Part shown: positions 1 to 8,113 of the stretch, piece after piece
How positions within the stretch are numbered: the stretch's first letter is position 1
Layout of the letters: each line of letters begins with the position of its first letter
NCBI RefSeq assembly: GCF_001705035.1
Contig: NZ_MCIG01000003.1
Location: 1-47,384, forward strand
DNA: 47,384 bases
Source of the DNA: Curtobacterium sp. UCD-KPL2560
GTDB taxonomy: Bacteria; Actinomycetota; Actinomycetes; Actinomycetales; Microbacteriaceae
Reading direction: 5' to 3'
Program-made: the position numbers and the translations under genes
The notes under the pieces: generated by a model
Database searches by the model: none
The model's input: the letters and a program-made list of their open reading frames with translations, nothing else
Told to the model about the DNA's origin: nothing

Positions 1-536
1 GCCCCGCACACATCGCCCGCTCGCGCCCGCACCAGGCCGCACCGGTCCTGAGGACGAACCACGTGCCTCCCGTCCGCTGCCTTCCCCGTCCCTGTCCCCG
101 GTCCCGCGAACGGGCGATTCCTGCACCCCTTCCACCTGACGCCCTGCACACATCGCCCGCTCGCGCCGCTCCGGGCCGGACGTGTCCGCCCGATGCACCA
201 CGCGCCTCCGGTTCCATGCGCCACCTGACCCCGCGAGCGGGCGCTTCCCGCCCCCAGTTCGCCCGCCACCCCGCGGAGATCGCCCGCTCGGCACCGCGCT
301 GACGACCCGAGACCGCGAGCGGGCGGAACCGGCACGCCGGCCGCCCGACCCTCTGCACACATCGCCCGTTCGGCACCGCGCTGACGGCCCCAGACCGCGA
401 GCGGGCGGTTCCCGCACCTCACGCACTCGTCGCCGCGCACACATCGCCCGCTCGGGGTAGCCCGTGCGGACGCGCCACGAGCGGGCGGAACCGGCACGCC
501 GACCGCCCGACCCCCTGCACACATCGCCCGCTCGCG
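1..536. repeat. Array of six ~61-bp inverted-repeat (BIME-like) units
   Basis: A 14-base motif CGCGAGCGGGCGAT and its reverse complement alternate strictly along this stretch. Reverse-complement copies start at 12, 152, 279, 361, 443 and 523; forward copies start at 105, 232, 314, 396 and 476. The distance from each forward copy to the next reverse copy is always 47, so the repeating object is a roughly 61-bp hairpin unit (105-165, 232-291, 314-373, 396-455, 476-536). The sixth unit is cut by the window edge and only its right arm (12-25) is visible. The last three full units recur about every 80-82 bp. Units 314-373 and 476-536 are almost identical inside. The layout resembles REP/BIME elements, but I do not recognise the family. 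Confidence 0.85.
59..76 (-). repeat. Half copy of the GGAGGCGCGG palindrome family
   Basis: A single arm (GTGCCTCCCGTCCG type) of the palindromic family seen complete at 12775-12824 lies between repeat-array units. A weaker half copy is near 195-210. No partner arm is next to it. Confidence 0.5.
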
Positions 537-683
537 AGGTCGCAGCACGGCAGGGGCGCGGAGCCACGGGCCGCGGGCAGGTAGGAGCGCGCTGCCGTGA
601 TGCGCCGTCGCCACGCGGCCGGGACCAGCCCGGGCTGCGGGACGATCTGCCCCCGGGCAGCCCCGCGTCAGTAGGGTCGAGGG
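537..683. other. Gene-free stretch before pncB
   Basis: Together with the repeat array this makes 683 bases without a believable gene. Open frames here are arginine/proline-rich shadows of GC-rich repeat DNA. The only signal I see is the pncB -10 hexamer at 672-677. Confidence 0.6.
672..677 (+). promoter_or_regulatory. -10 hexamer TAGGGT for leaderless pncB
   Basis: TAGGGT ends 6 bases before the GTG at 684, so transcription should begin at or next to the start codon. No -35 element is visible at the usual distance. Confidence 0.6.
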
Positions 684-1973
684 GTGACCAGCGCGCTCCT
701 CACGGACCAGTACGAACTCACCATGGTGGACGCCGCCCTGAAGGACGGCACGGCCGACCGTCGGTGCGTCTTCGAGGTCTTCACCCGCCGCCTCCCCGAC
801 GGTCGTCGCTACGGCGTCGCCGCGGGCCTCGGACGGTTCCTCACCTCGCTCACCGAGTTCCGGTTCGGCGACGAGGAGATCGGCTTCCTCCGCGACCGGG
901 GCGTGATCGACGAGGGCACAGCAGCGTGGCTCGCCGACTACCGGTTCAGCGGCAGCATCCGCGCGTACCGCGAGGGCGAGGTCTTCTTCCCGAACTCGCC
1001 GGTCCTGCAGATCGAGGGCACCTTCGCCGAGTCGGTCGTCCTCGAGACGCTCGCGCTCAGCGTGTTCAACGCCGACTCGGCGATCGCGTCGGCGGCGGCA
1101 CGCATGGTCTCAGCCGCCGACGGGCGCCCGCTCGCGGAGATGGGCTCACGCCGCACCGGCGAGTGGAACGCGGTCGCCGCCGCCCGGGCCGCGTACATCG
1201 CCGGCTTCGGCGCGACGAGCAACCTCGAGGCCGGTCGCACCTGGGGCATCCCCACGATGGGCACCGCCGCGCACGCCTTCACGCTCCTCCACGACTCGGA
1301 GGAGGCCGCCTTCCGCTCCCAGCTCGACGCCCTCGGGACCGGCACGACGCTGCTCGTCGACACCTACGACATCGAGGCCGCCGTGGCGACCGCAGTCCGG
1401 CTCACCGACGGTCGGCTCGGTGCCGTCCGCATCGACAGCGGCGACCTGCCCTCGGTCGTCGCATCGGTGCGCGCGCAGCTCGACCGCCTCGGCGCCCCCG
1501 CGACCAAGATCACGGTGACGAACGACCTCGACGAGTACACGATCGCCGCCCTCCGAGCCGCCCCCGTGGACTCCTACGGCGTCGGGACGAGCGTCGTCTC
1601 GGGCTCGGGCCACCCCGCGGCCGGCATGGTCTTCAAGCTCGTCGCCCACGAGACGCCCGACGGCGAGGGCTGGGTCCCGGTCGCCAAGAAGTCCGCGGAC
1701 AAGGCGTCCACCGGTGGTCGCAAGGAAGCCGGTCGCCGACTCCGCAACGGCGTCGCGACCGCGGAGGTCGTCCTCACCACCGGCCAGGTCGGCCCCGACG
1801 AGCGCCCCCTGCTCGTCCCGGTCGTCGACCACGGCGAGGTCGACCCGGCCTTCACCGGCGTCGCGGGCGTCGAGGCAGCACGAGCGCACCACAAGCGAGC
1901 CAAAGCGGAGCTGCCGGCCGACGCATCACGCATCGGCCGCGGTGACCCGGCGATCCCGACCCTGGTGATCTGA
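684..1973 (+). CDS. pncB: Nicotinate phosphoribosyltransferase
   Basis: Converts nicotinate, PRPP and ATP to nicotinate mononucleotide, the entry step of NAD salvage; cytosolic. At 429 residues it has normal length. It opens with the family signature TDQYELTM. It carries the GSRRTGEWNA segment, the GIPTMGTAAHAF block that holds the histidine characteristic of the family, and the RIDSGDL phosphoribosyl-binding motif. The GTG start at 684 is chosen because a TAGGGT -10 lies 6 bases upstream; the TDQYELTM block sits right at the N terminus, so no room is missing. It stands alone on this strand, and its neighbour at 1996 converges on it with a 22-bp gap. Confidence 0.95.
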   Translation: MTSALLTDQYELTMVDAALKDGTADRRCVFEVFTRRLPDGRRYGVAAGLGRFLTSLTEFRFGDEEIGFLRDRGVIDEGTAAWLADYRFSGSIRAYREGEVFFPNSPVLQIEGTFAESVVLETLALSVFNADSAIASAAARMVSAADGRPLAEMGSRRTGEWNAVAAARAAYIAGFGATSNLEAGRTWGIPTMGTAAHAFTLLHDSEEAAFRSQLDALGTGTTLLVDTYDIEAAVATAVRLTDGRLGAVRIDSGDLPSVVASVRAQLDRLGAPATKITVTNDLDEYTIAALRAAPVDSYGVGTSVVSGSGHPAAGMVFKLVAHETPDGEGWVPVAKKSADKASTGGRKEAGRRLRNGVATAEVVLTTGQVGPDERPLLVPVVDHGEVDPAFTGVAGVEAARAHHKRAKAELPADASRIGRGDPAIPTLVI

Positions 1974-1995
1974 CCCGCCCGGTGGTGCGTCCGCG

Positions 1996-2256
1996 CTACT
2001 CGGCCTTCATCTTCTCGTAGATGGCCTTGCAGTCCGGGCACACCGGGAACTTCTCGGGGTCGCGACCCGGTACCCACTTCTTGCCGCAGAGCGCCTTGAC
2101 GGGCTTGCCCGACAGCGCGGACTGCAGGATCTTGTCCTTCTTCACGTAGTGCGAGAAGCGCTCGTGGTCGCCGGGCTCGATCGCTTCTTCCTCGAGGAGC
2201 TTCTCGAGCTCGCGGTCCATCACGTCGAGGCCGCCGCCAGGTTCGGTCATGCTCAT
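1996..2256 (-). CDS. DUF3039 family zinc-ribbon-like small protein
   Basis: An 86-residue acidic protein with an N-terminal helix and the run CGKKWVPGRDPEKF followed by CPDC. The single Cys plus CxxC pattern suggests a small metal-binding fold (inference). This matches DUF3039, a short actinobacterial family of unknown function. The start is the first ATG of the MSMTEP sequence at 2256, because a TACCCT -10 lies 6 bases upstream; longer open frame upstream is low-complexity repeat DNA. It converges with pncB, 22 bp apart, with no obvious hairpin between. No function can be assigned. Confidence 0.85.
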   Translation of the reverse strand: MSMTEPGGGLDVMDRELEKLLEEEAIEPGDHERFSHYVKKDKILQSALSGKPVKALCGKKWVPGRDPEKFPVCPDCKAIYEKMKAE

Positions 2257-2262
2257 GGCTCC

Positions 2263-2268
2263 AGGGTA
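2263..2268 (-). promoter_or_regulatory. -10 hexamer TACCCT for leaderless DUF3039 gene
   Basis: Read on the minus strand, TACCCT is followed by 6 bases and then the ATG at 2256. Confidence 0.6.
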
Positions 2269-2384
2269 CGACGGTGGCGGTGCCTCCGCGACGGCGTCGC
2301 GGAGGCTGTGGAGCGCCCCTGCGGGGCACGGCGCTGTGGAGGAAGGACCGGACGCACGATGCGCCTTGACGCCGTCACGTCCAC

Positions 2385-2563
2385 GGACGGGAGGCACGGT
2401 TCCGGGCCGCCACGCGCCTCCCGCCCGACAGGCCGACAGGCCGACAGGCCGACAGGCCGACAGGCCGACAGGAGGCACGGTGCCGGGCCGCCACGCGCCT
2501 CCCGACCCGACAGACCGACGGACGGGAGGCGCAGTGCGGGGTCGCCACGCGCCTCCCGTCCGG
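2385..2563. repeat. Three clustered palindromic elements of the GGAGGCGCGG family
   Basis: Three copies lie at about 2385-2427, 2467-2510 and 2517-2563. Each has a left arm (GGACGGGAGGCACGG-like), a short GC-rich middle (GGGCCGCCAC or similar) and a right arm GCGCCTCCCG(TCC). Each could fold into a hairpin. The cluster is directly downstream of the ABC permease gene (stop at 2567, minus strand), so it may stop that transcript. The third copy keeps the full GACGGGAGGC...GCCTCCCGTC arms. Confidence 0.8.
2425..2472. repeat. Six perfect tandem copies of the 8-mer CCGACAGG
   Basis: CCGACAGG is repeated six times without a mismatch, bridging the first two palindromic elements and running into the left arm of the second. 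A diverged trace (CCGACAGACCGACGG) follows at about 2505-2522. Perfect short repeats of this kind usually vary in copy number by slippage. Confidence 0.9.
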
Positions 2564-2566
2564 CAC

Positions 2567-4138
2567 TCAGTTGCGCTGGGCCGCCGCGAGCAGGTCCGGA
2601 CCGTGCCGGTCGAAGAGTCGTCCGCCCAGGGCGACGCCGCCGATCAGGACGACCGCTCCGACGCCGAGCCCGACGAGGAGCGTCAGGACGGCCCAGGGCT
2701 CGGGGCCGTCCGTGAACGCGAGCACACCGAGCCACGCCGCGGGCACGACGGACAGGAGGATCCCGATGACCATCGTGGTCTGCGCGACGGCGGCCGTCGT
2801 CCCGGCGGCCTGCGGCTGCTGGAACGGGTGGTCCCCCGGACGCACCGTCGGGTACGGCAGTGCCACCGAGACGACGCTCGACAACCCGAGTCCGGCGAGC
2901 AGGGCGCCCACCGCGACGCCGGTGAGCACCGGGAACGCCGTCCAGTCGCCGAAGAGCTTCGCGGAGACCGCGGCACCGGCGACGACCGCGGGCACACCGA
3001 CCACGAGCACGGGGACGAGTCGGCCGAGTCGGTCGCTCCACCCCGGCGCACCGGACGCGACGTGCAACCAGACCGCCGTGTTGTCGTAGGAGACGTCGTT
3101 GTGGGGCAGGAAGCCCGCGATGAGCGCCATCAGCGGCAGCGGCACGAGGGCCGTCCAGTGCCACGGCACACCCGCGACGCCGAGCGGGAGGACGACGATC
3201 GGCACGAACACGATCACGAGGTACGACATCCGGTAGCGGGGGTCCCGCGCCCAGTACGTCAGCGCTCGGGCCGCGACCGCACCGACCGGGCTCGACCCGA
3301 AGCGGGCGAACCACCCGAGGCCCTGGTAGCGGCGAGCAGTCGCACGGCCGTCGACGGTCTCGAGTGCACGACCGACGAGCGCCCACCAGGCGAGGCCGAG
3401 CAGACCGACGACGACGAGGGCGACCAGGAGCTTGAGGACGCCCTCGCCCACGCGTCCGCTCGCGATGTCGGCCGGGACGGCCCAGGCCGCACCCCACGGG
3501 GTCCAGCCGGCGACGTCCGCGACGGTCCGGAGCTCGGCGCTCGACGGGTCGAGCCACGACGTGCGCAGGAGGAGCGACGCCACCGGCAGACCGAGGACGA
3601 CGACGACCAGGGCGGCGAGCCATCCGGCGTCGCGGGAGCGGTGCGGCGCGATCAGCATGGCGCCGACGGCCGAACCCACGCGGGCCAGGAGCGCACAGGT
3701 GGCGATGCCGAGCACGGCGGCGACGAGCGCGAGCACGACGAGGCCGCCGTTCCGGGACCACGTCCCGACCTGCCCGACGGCGACGATCGCGACGCACAAC
3801 ACCGGGATGCCGACCAGCCCGGCGACGCCGAGCCCGACGGCCAGACGTCGCCGGTCGATGCCGAAGACGGTGAACCGGCGCGGGTCGAACTGGTCGGTGC
3901 CGCCGAGCACGAGCGGGACGACCGTGAAGGCCACCGCGACGAACGTGCCGACGGGGACCGCGACGGACCGCGCGACCTCGACCGGGGCGCCGCGCAGCTC
4001 GAGCAGCTCGCCGGCGACGAAGACCGCCGCGACCAGTCCGAGCAGGCTGCCGACGACGACGAGGACGGCGTGCCGGGCTCCGCCGCGGACACCGCCCGCG
4101 AGCAGGTCGACCCTCAGTCGGAGAAGCTGTGCAACCAT
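2567..4138 (-). CDS. ABC transporter permease, multi-pass membrane protein
   Basis: A 523-residue protein made of about twelve hydrophobic segments with short charged loops, including the opening run near VLVVVGSLLGLVAAVF. It is the membrane partner of the ATPase encoded just upstream. The ATG start at 4138 lies inside the ATPase gene, whose stop is at 4114, giving a 25-bp overlap and implying translational coupling. Topology and pairing point to an ABC-2-like exporter; I recognise no substrate motif. The 3' end runs directly into three palindromic repeats that may act as terminator. Confidence 0.8.
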   Translation of the reverse strand: MVAQLLRLRVDLLAGGVRGGARHAVLVVVGSLLGLVAAVFVAGELLELRGAPVEVARSVAVPVGTFVAVAFTVVPLVLGGTDQFDPRRFTVFGIDRRRLAVGLGVAGLVGIPVLCVAIVAVGQVGTWSRNGGLVVLALVAAVLGIATCALLARVGSAVGAMLIAPHRSRDAGWLAALVVVVLGLPVASLLLRTSWLDPSSAELRTVADVAGWTPWGAAWAVPADIASGRVGEGVLKLLVALVVVGLLGLAWWALVGRALETVDGRATARRYQGLGWFARFGSSPVGAVAARALTYWARDPRYRMSYLVIVFVPIVVLPLGVAGVPWHWTALVPLPLMALIAGFLPHNDVSYDNTAVWLHVASGAPGWSDRLGRLVPVLVVGVPAVVAGAAVSAKLFGDWTAFPVLTGVAVGALLAGLGLSSVVSVALPYPTVRPGDHPFQQPQAAGTTAAVAQTTMVIGILLSVVPAAWLGVLAFTDGPEPWAVLTLLVGLGVGAVVLIGGVALGGRLFDRHGPDLLAAAQRN

Positions 4139-5373
4139 TCCATGCTCTCTGCCACGACGCGGCCGCCCGCGAGTTCGACGAACTTGTCCTCGAGGCTCTT
4201 GCGACCTCGGACCTGCGCCATCGTGCCGGAGGCGAGGACCTTGCCGCCGACGATGATGGCCACGGAGTCGCACGTGCGCTGGACCAGTTCCATGGAGTGG
4301 CTGGAGAGCACCACCGTGCCGCCGCCCCGGGTGTACCGGCGCAGGATGTCGGTGATGGTCGCCGCGCTCACGGGGTCGACCGACTCGAAGGGCTCGTCGA
4401 GGACGAGCACCCGCGGCGAGTGGATGAGCGTGGCGGCGAGGGCGATCTTCTTCGCCATGCCGACCGAGTAGTCGGCGACCTGGCGCCCGAGTGCCTCACC
4501 CAGACCGAAGGCGACGGCGAGGTCGTCGCTGCGCTTCCGGGCGGTCGCGCCGTCGAGGCCCCGGAGGGTCGCCGAGTAGTGCAGCAGCTGCGCGCCGGTC
4601 AGGCGGTCGAACAGCCGCAGTCGGTCCGGCAGGACCCCGAGGTCGCGCTTGGCGGCGACCGGGTCCGACCACACGTCGTGGTCGAGCACCGAGACGGTCC
4701 CGGCGTCGGGACGCAGCAGTCCCGTCACCATCGAGAGGGTCGTCGTCTTGCCGGCACCGTTGGGGCCGACGACGCCGAAGATCGAGCCCTGTCGGATCTC
4801 GAGGTCGACCTCGTCAGCGGCGACGGTCTGGCCGTACCGCTTCACGAGACCGCTGGCGCGCAGCACGACGGGCTGCAGCTGGGGCGCCTGGGCCGCGGGG
4901 GTCTCTCGGGCGGCCGGCTGGCGCTTCGGGGCGCGCTTCTTCTTGCCCGCGCCCGCTGCCTGGCTCGCACCGGAAACCTGGCTCGCACCCGACGCCTGGC
5001 TCGCACCAGACGCCTCGCTCGCACCCGTGGCGGTCGCAGCGGCGCCGTCGGACGTGGCGTCAGCGGCGGCGGTCTGCGTGGGCCGGGAGGCGCGGCCCCG
5101 GGGCTGCTTCGCCTTGCCCGGCTTCGTCGCGGTCGCTGCAACCGTCGCACCCGCGCCGGCTGCCGGTGCGGGGACGTCGGACCCGTCGCGGCCCGCCGAC
5201 GGTCCTGCGACGGTCACCGTCGCACCGTCGGTCATCGCGTCACCATCGGGAGCGTCTCGTGCATCCCCGTCCCCCAAGTCGTCGTCGGCGCCGTCCGTCT
5301 CCGGATCGTCCGCCTCGGTCAGCCAGGCGGCATCGGACGTCACGTACACGTCGTCGTCATCAGCTGCGGCCAC
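4114..5373 (-). CDS. ABC transporter ATP-binding protein with long disordered N-terminal extension
   Basis: The C-terminal ~250 residues form a standard ABC-2 type ATPase: Walker A GPNGAGKTTT (about 203-212), signature YSVGMAKKIALA, Walker B VLVLDEPFESVDP, and a switch His in SSHSME. Ahead of this lie about 165 residues rich in Asp, then Ala/Thr, ending in 6-residue repeats of the type GASQAS (about 117-143) and a basic patch KKKRAPKR. Such an extension is unusual for this family. The GTG at 5373 is chosen over the ATG at 5403 because a TACGGT -10 ends 6 bases before it and overlaps the extra codons. It is the first gene of the exporter operon with the permease. Confidence 0.9.
   Translation of the reverse strand: MAAADDDDVYVTSDAAWLTEADDPETDGADDDLGDGDARDAPDGDAMTDGATVTVAGPSAGRDGSDVPAPAAGAGATVAATATKPGKAKQPRGRASRPTQTAAADATSDGAAATATGASEASGASQASGASQVSGASQAAGAGKKKRAPKRQPAARETPAAQAPQLQPVVLRASGLVKRYGQTVAADEVDLEIRQGSIFGVVGPNGAGKTTTLSMVTGLLRPDAGTVSVLDHDVWSDPVAAKRDLGVLPDRLRLFDRLTGAQLLHYSATLRGLDGATARKRSDDLAVAFGLGEALGRQVADYSVGMAKKIALAATLIHSPRVLVLDEPFESVDPVSAATITDILRRYTRGGGTVVLSSHSMELVQRTCDSVAIIVGGKVLASGTMAQVRGRKSLEDKFVELAGGRVVAESMEWLHSFSD
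4945..5025 (-). repeat. 18-bp in-frame tandem repeat (GASQAS) in ABC ATPase
   Basis: About four degenerate 18-bp copies (CTGGCTCGCACCNGA core on the plus strand) encode successive GASQAS/GASQVS units in the N-terminal extension of the ATPase. The length is a multiple of three, so copy-number change would keep the frame. Confidence 0.75.
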
Positions 5374-5379
5374 CGCCCA

Positions 5380-5385
5380 ACCGTA
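5380..5385 (-). promoter_or_regulatory. -10 hexamer TACGGT for leaderless ABC ATPase gene
   Basis: On the minus strand TACGGT is followed by 6 bases and the GTG at 5373. This placement decides the start codon. Confidence 0.55.
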
Positions 5386-5481
5386 CCAACGCGTTCCGGA
5401 CATCGGAGGACGGCCCCCGAGGGCGGGTCACGAATCGGACACGAAGGCGCCCCGGACGTACCCCGACGACCGCCGGTTCCG

Positions 5482-5487
5482 TAGGAT
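5482..5487 (+). promoter_or_regulatory. Candidate -10 TAGGAT for surface-polymer export operon
   Basis: TAGGAT in the 300-base gap between the divergent ABC operon and the nucleotidyltransferase gene. If used, the leader would be roughly 180 bases. No convincing -35 is visible. I see nothing else in this gap. Confidence 0.35.
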
Positions 5488-5673
5488 TCACCGGGGCACG
5501 ACGGAGTGTTCACCACTTGGAAACCTGCTCGGGCGGGCCGTCCGTGGCCGTCCGTCGCCTGCGCATCGACGCGGATCCGGCGCGTTCACGGGCAACTCAG
5601 ACCTTCTGCGAGCAGACTCGACGAGGCCCGCCTGTGCCCAACGGCGCCCGGGCGGACACCAGAAGGGACCAGC

Positions 5674-6369
5674 ATGACCACGCAGATCGTGATCCTCGCA
5701 GCGGGGATGGGCAGCCGGCTCGGCCGCAGCCTGCCGAAGCCGCTGACCGAACTGAGCGACGGCCGCACCATCATGCAGCAGCAGTTCGACAACATCCGCG
5801 CCGCGTTCGGCTCGAGCGCACGCGTGACGATCGTCGTCGGCTACAAGTCGGAGTACATCGTCGAGGCCTTCCCCGAGGCGAACTTCGTCTACAACGAGTC
5901 CTACGACTCCACGAACACCTCGAAGAGCCTGCTCCGTGCGCTGAAGGCGACCGGCAAGGGCGGCGTCCTCTGGATGAACGGTGATGTCGTGTTCGACCCG
6001 TGGGCACTCGTCCGTGCGGCGGACATGATGGACCAGGACCGCTCCTTCGTCAGCGTCAACACCGAGAAGGTCTCCGACGAGGAGGTCAAGTACACGGTGG
6101 GCGCCGAGGGCTTCATCGACAAGCTGTCGAAGCGCGTCGTCGGTGGTCTCGGCGAGGCCGTGGGCATCAACTACGTCTCGTCCCACGACAAGCAGGCGCT
6201 CATCCGCCAGCTCGGTCGCGTCGACGACCAGGAGTACTTCGAGGGTGGCATCGAGGCAGCCATCGCCGAGGACGGGCTACGCTGGTCGCCCGTCGACATC
6301 TCCGACCTGTACGCGGTCGAGATCGACTTCGCCGAGGACCTCGAGCGCGCGAACAACCTGTTCGCCTGA
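5674..6369 (+). CDS. LicC-like sugar/alcohol-phosphate nucleotidyltransferase
   Basis: A 231-residue NTP transferase. The N terminus IVILAAGMGSRLGRSLPKPL is the nucleotide-binding loop of the GT-A-like nucleotidyltransferase fold. The SYDSTNTSKSL segment and WMNGDVVF acidic motif resemble phosphocholine cytidylyltransferases (LicC group). It would make a CDP-activated alcohol such as CDP-choline or CDP-glycerol for wall or capsule decoration; the substrate is inference. ATG at 5674 with AGAAGGG 6-7 bases upstream. First gene of an operon with the exporter genes (41-bp gap). It fits the locus, which also encodes a CDP-alcohol phosphotransferase and a CDP-glycerol-type polymerase that would use such a donor. 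Confidence 0.8.
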   Translation: MTTQIVILAAGMGSRLGRSLPKPLTELSDGRTIMQQQFDNIRAAFGSSARVTIVVGYKSEYIVEAFPEANFVYNESYDSTNTSKSLLRALKATGKGGVLWMNGDVVFDPWALVRAADMMDQDRSFVSVNTEKVSDEEVKYTVGAEGFIDKLSKRVVGGLGEAVGINYVSSHDKQALIRQLGRVDDQEYFEGGIEAAIAEDGLRWSPVDISDLYAVEIDFAEDLERANNLFA

Positions 6370-6410
6370 CCAGACCGGATCCCCTCGGCAGTTCCGCCCG
6401 GAGGGAAACC

Positions 6411-7235
6411 GTGACCACAGCGAGTGCGCCGACCGCGCCCACGACCGCAGCTCCGGCAGCGTCGAGGGGCGCGGTTCGTCGTTACCGCCACGCCCTGTGG
6501 CTCCTGACCGTCCGCGACCTGCGTGTCCGGTACTCGACGTCCGCACTCGGCTACGTCTGGTCGATCCTCGACCCGCTCGTGATGTCGGCCATCTACTGGT
6601 TCGTCTTCACGCAGGTGTTCCACCGCGGGTCGGTGGGTGAGGAACCGTACATCGTCTTCCTCCTCTCGGCGCTCCTGCCGTGGATGTGGTTCACGGGATC
6701 GGTGTCGGACTCGACGCGGGCGTTCATCAAGGAGTCGAAGCTCATCCGCTCGACGACGATCCCCCGCAGCATCTGGGTGGCCCGCGTCGTCGCATCGAAG
6801 GGCATCGAGTTCCTGCTGAGCCTGCCGGTGCTGGCCGTGTTCGTCCTGGCCACCGGGGCCCGCGTGCACTGGGAGGTCCTGCTCTACCCACTGGCCATCG
6901 TGCTGCAGTGCGGGCTCGTCTACGGGCTCGGGCTCATCGTCGCGCCGCTGGTCGTGTTCTTCCGCGACCTGGAGCGTGCGGTCAAGCTCGTGCTGCGGTT
7001 CCTGTTCTACGCATCGCCGATCATCTACGGCACGCAGGCACTCCCCCGCACCCTGCACGACGTCGCCGCACTGAACCCGCTCAGCGGGATCTTCGGGATC
7101 TACCGGTCGGCCTTCTTCCCCGGCCAGCTGGACTGGTTCGAGGTGCTCGTCTCCGTCGTCGTCACCGTGGTGGTCCTCGGCATCGGGCTCGTCGTCTTCC
7201 GGCGCAGCGAACACCGCGTCCTCAAGGAGCTCTGA
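6411..7235 (+). CDS. Polysaccharide/teichoic-acid ABC exporter permease (TagG/Wzm-like)
   Basis: A 274-residue ABC-2 type permease. A short Ala/Thr-rich head is followed by the family motif LLTVRDLRVRYSTSALGYVW and about six membrane segments, ending in VFRRSEHRVLKEL. This is the membrane half of exporters that flip lipid-linked wall teichoic acid or O-antigen-like polymers. GTG at 6411 with CGGAGGGA about 5 bases upstream. It overlaps the ATPase gene by one base (TGATG), so the two are translationally coupled. Confidence 0.92.
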   Translation: MTTASAPTAPTTAAPAASRGAVRRYRHALWLLTVRDLRVRYSTSALGYVWSILDPLVMSAIYWFVFTQVFHRGSVGEEPYIVFLLSALLPWMWFTGSVSDSTRAFIKESKLIRSTTIPRSIWVARVVASKGIEFLLSLPVLAVFVLATGARVHWEVLLYPLAIVLQCGLVYGLGLIVAPLVVFFRDLERAVKLVLRFLFYASPIIYGTQALPRTLHDVAALNPLSGIFGIYRSAFFPGQLDWFEVLVSVVVTVVVLGIGLVVFRRSEHRVLKEL

Positions 7236-8005
7236 TGACCGCAACGGACAGCAGCACCCGAACGAGCACGACCGCGCCCGTCATCTCGGTGCGCGACGCC
7301 GGCATCCGGTTCAAGCGCAACCGCCGGGCGAGCCGGAACTTCAAGGACCTGTTCGCCGGGCGATCGCGTCGCAAGCGGGCCGACGAGTTCTGGGCGCTGC
7401 GGAACGTCTCGTTCGACGTGCGCCCCGGCGAGGCGATCGGGGTCGTCGGCCGCAACGGCCAGGGCAAGTCGACCCTCCTCAAGCTCGTCGCGCAGGTGAT
7501 GCTCCCCGACGAGGGACGCGTGCAGGTCCGCGCCGGTGTGGCCCCGCTCATCGAGATCACGGGCGGCTTCGTCGGGGACCTCTCGGTGCGCGACAACGTC
7601 TACCTCACGGCGGGCCTGCACGGGATGACGCGGGCCGAGATCCGCGACGCCTTCGACGAGATCATCGAGTTCGCCGAGATCGGCGACTTCGTGGACACCC
7701 CGTACAAGCACCTGTCGAGCGGCATGAAGGTGCGGATCGCCTTCGCGGTGATCTCCCGGCTCGACGAGCCCGTCATCCTGGTGGACGAGGTGCTCGCGGT
7801 CGGCGACAAGGCGTTCCGCGAGAAGTGCTACAAGCGCATCGAGGAGCTGCTCGCCGGCGGACGGACGCTCTTCTTCGTCTCGCACAGCGACAAGGACCTC
7901 CGGCGGTTCTGCGACCGCGGCCTGTACCTCGACAAGGGTCGTCTGCAGCTCGACGACACCATCGAGGCCGCCCTCGCCCGCTACGCATCCGACTACGGGA
8001 ACTGA
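7235..8005 (+). CDS. Polysaccharide/teichoic-acid ABC exporter ATPase (TagH/Wzt-like)
   Basis: A 256-residue ABC ATPase. Walker A is GRNGQGKST (72-80; Gln in place of the usual Ala), signature LSSGM (160-164), Walker B VILVDEVLAVGD (180-191). These, with the KNRRASRNFKDLF-like N-terminal region, are typical of polymer-export ATPases. It ends soon after the ATPase core, so it lacks the carbohydrate-binding C-terminal domain found in some Wzt proteins. That implies a TagH-type system without a chain-length-sensing module (inference). A weak hairpin with 7-bp arms (8015-8021 / 8033-8039) follows the stop. Confidence 0.93.
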   Translation: MTATDSSTRTSTTAPVISVRDAGIRFKRNRRASRNFKDLFAGRSRRKRADEFWALRNVSFDVRPGEAIGVVGRNGQGKSTLLKLVAQVMLPDEGRVQVRAGVAPLIEITGGFVGDLSVRDNVYLTAGLHGMTRAEIRDAFDEIIEFAEIGDFVDTPYKHLSSGMKVRIAFAVISRLDEPVILVDEVLAVGDKAFREKCYKRIEELLAGGRTLFFVSHSDKDLRRFCDRGLYLDKGRLQLDDTIEAALARYASDYGN

Positions 8006-8100
8006 CCCGTCGTTCCTCCACAGGGGCTGGTGGTGGAGGGCTGTGCACAGGGTGGGTCCTCGACGGGTCTCGGCGTCGGGCGGACGTCGGTGGGGGTTCC

Positions 8101-8106
8101 TAGCGT
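8101..8106 (+). promoter_or_regulatory. -10 hexamer TAGCGT for leaderless gene at 8114
   Basis: TAGCGT ends 7 bases before the ATG at 8114. This is the best support that the small gene downstream is real. Confidence 0.55.
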
Positions 8107-8113
8107 CGGGGAC

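Noticed and set aside
1-540. Possible CRISPR array
   Set aside because: Repeats alternate in orientation and the sequences between them are similar to each other, unlike CRISPR repeats and unique spacers.
1-540. Possible integron attC cassette array
   Set aside because: Hairpin units are of similar length, but there are no GTTRRRY-type core sites and no cassette genes between them.
464-1945. Long plus-strand open frame overlapping pncB
   Set aside because: Arg/Pro/Gly-rich shadow frame with no family motifs; the overlapping pncB frame has all signature motifs.
5374-5403. Upstream ATG start (5403) for the ABC ATPase
   Set aside because: The -10 box TACGGT lies inside these codons with the GTG at 5373 six bases after it, so the leaderless start fits better.
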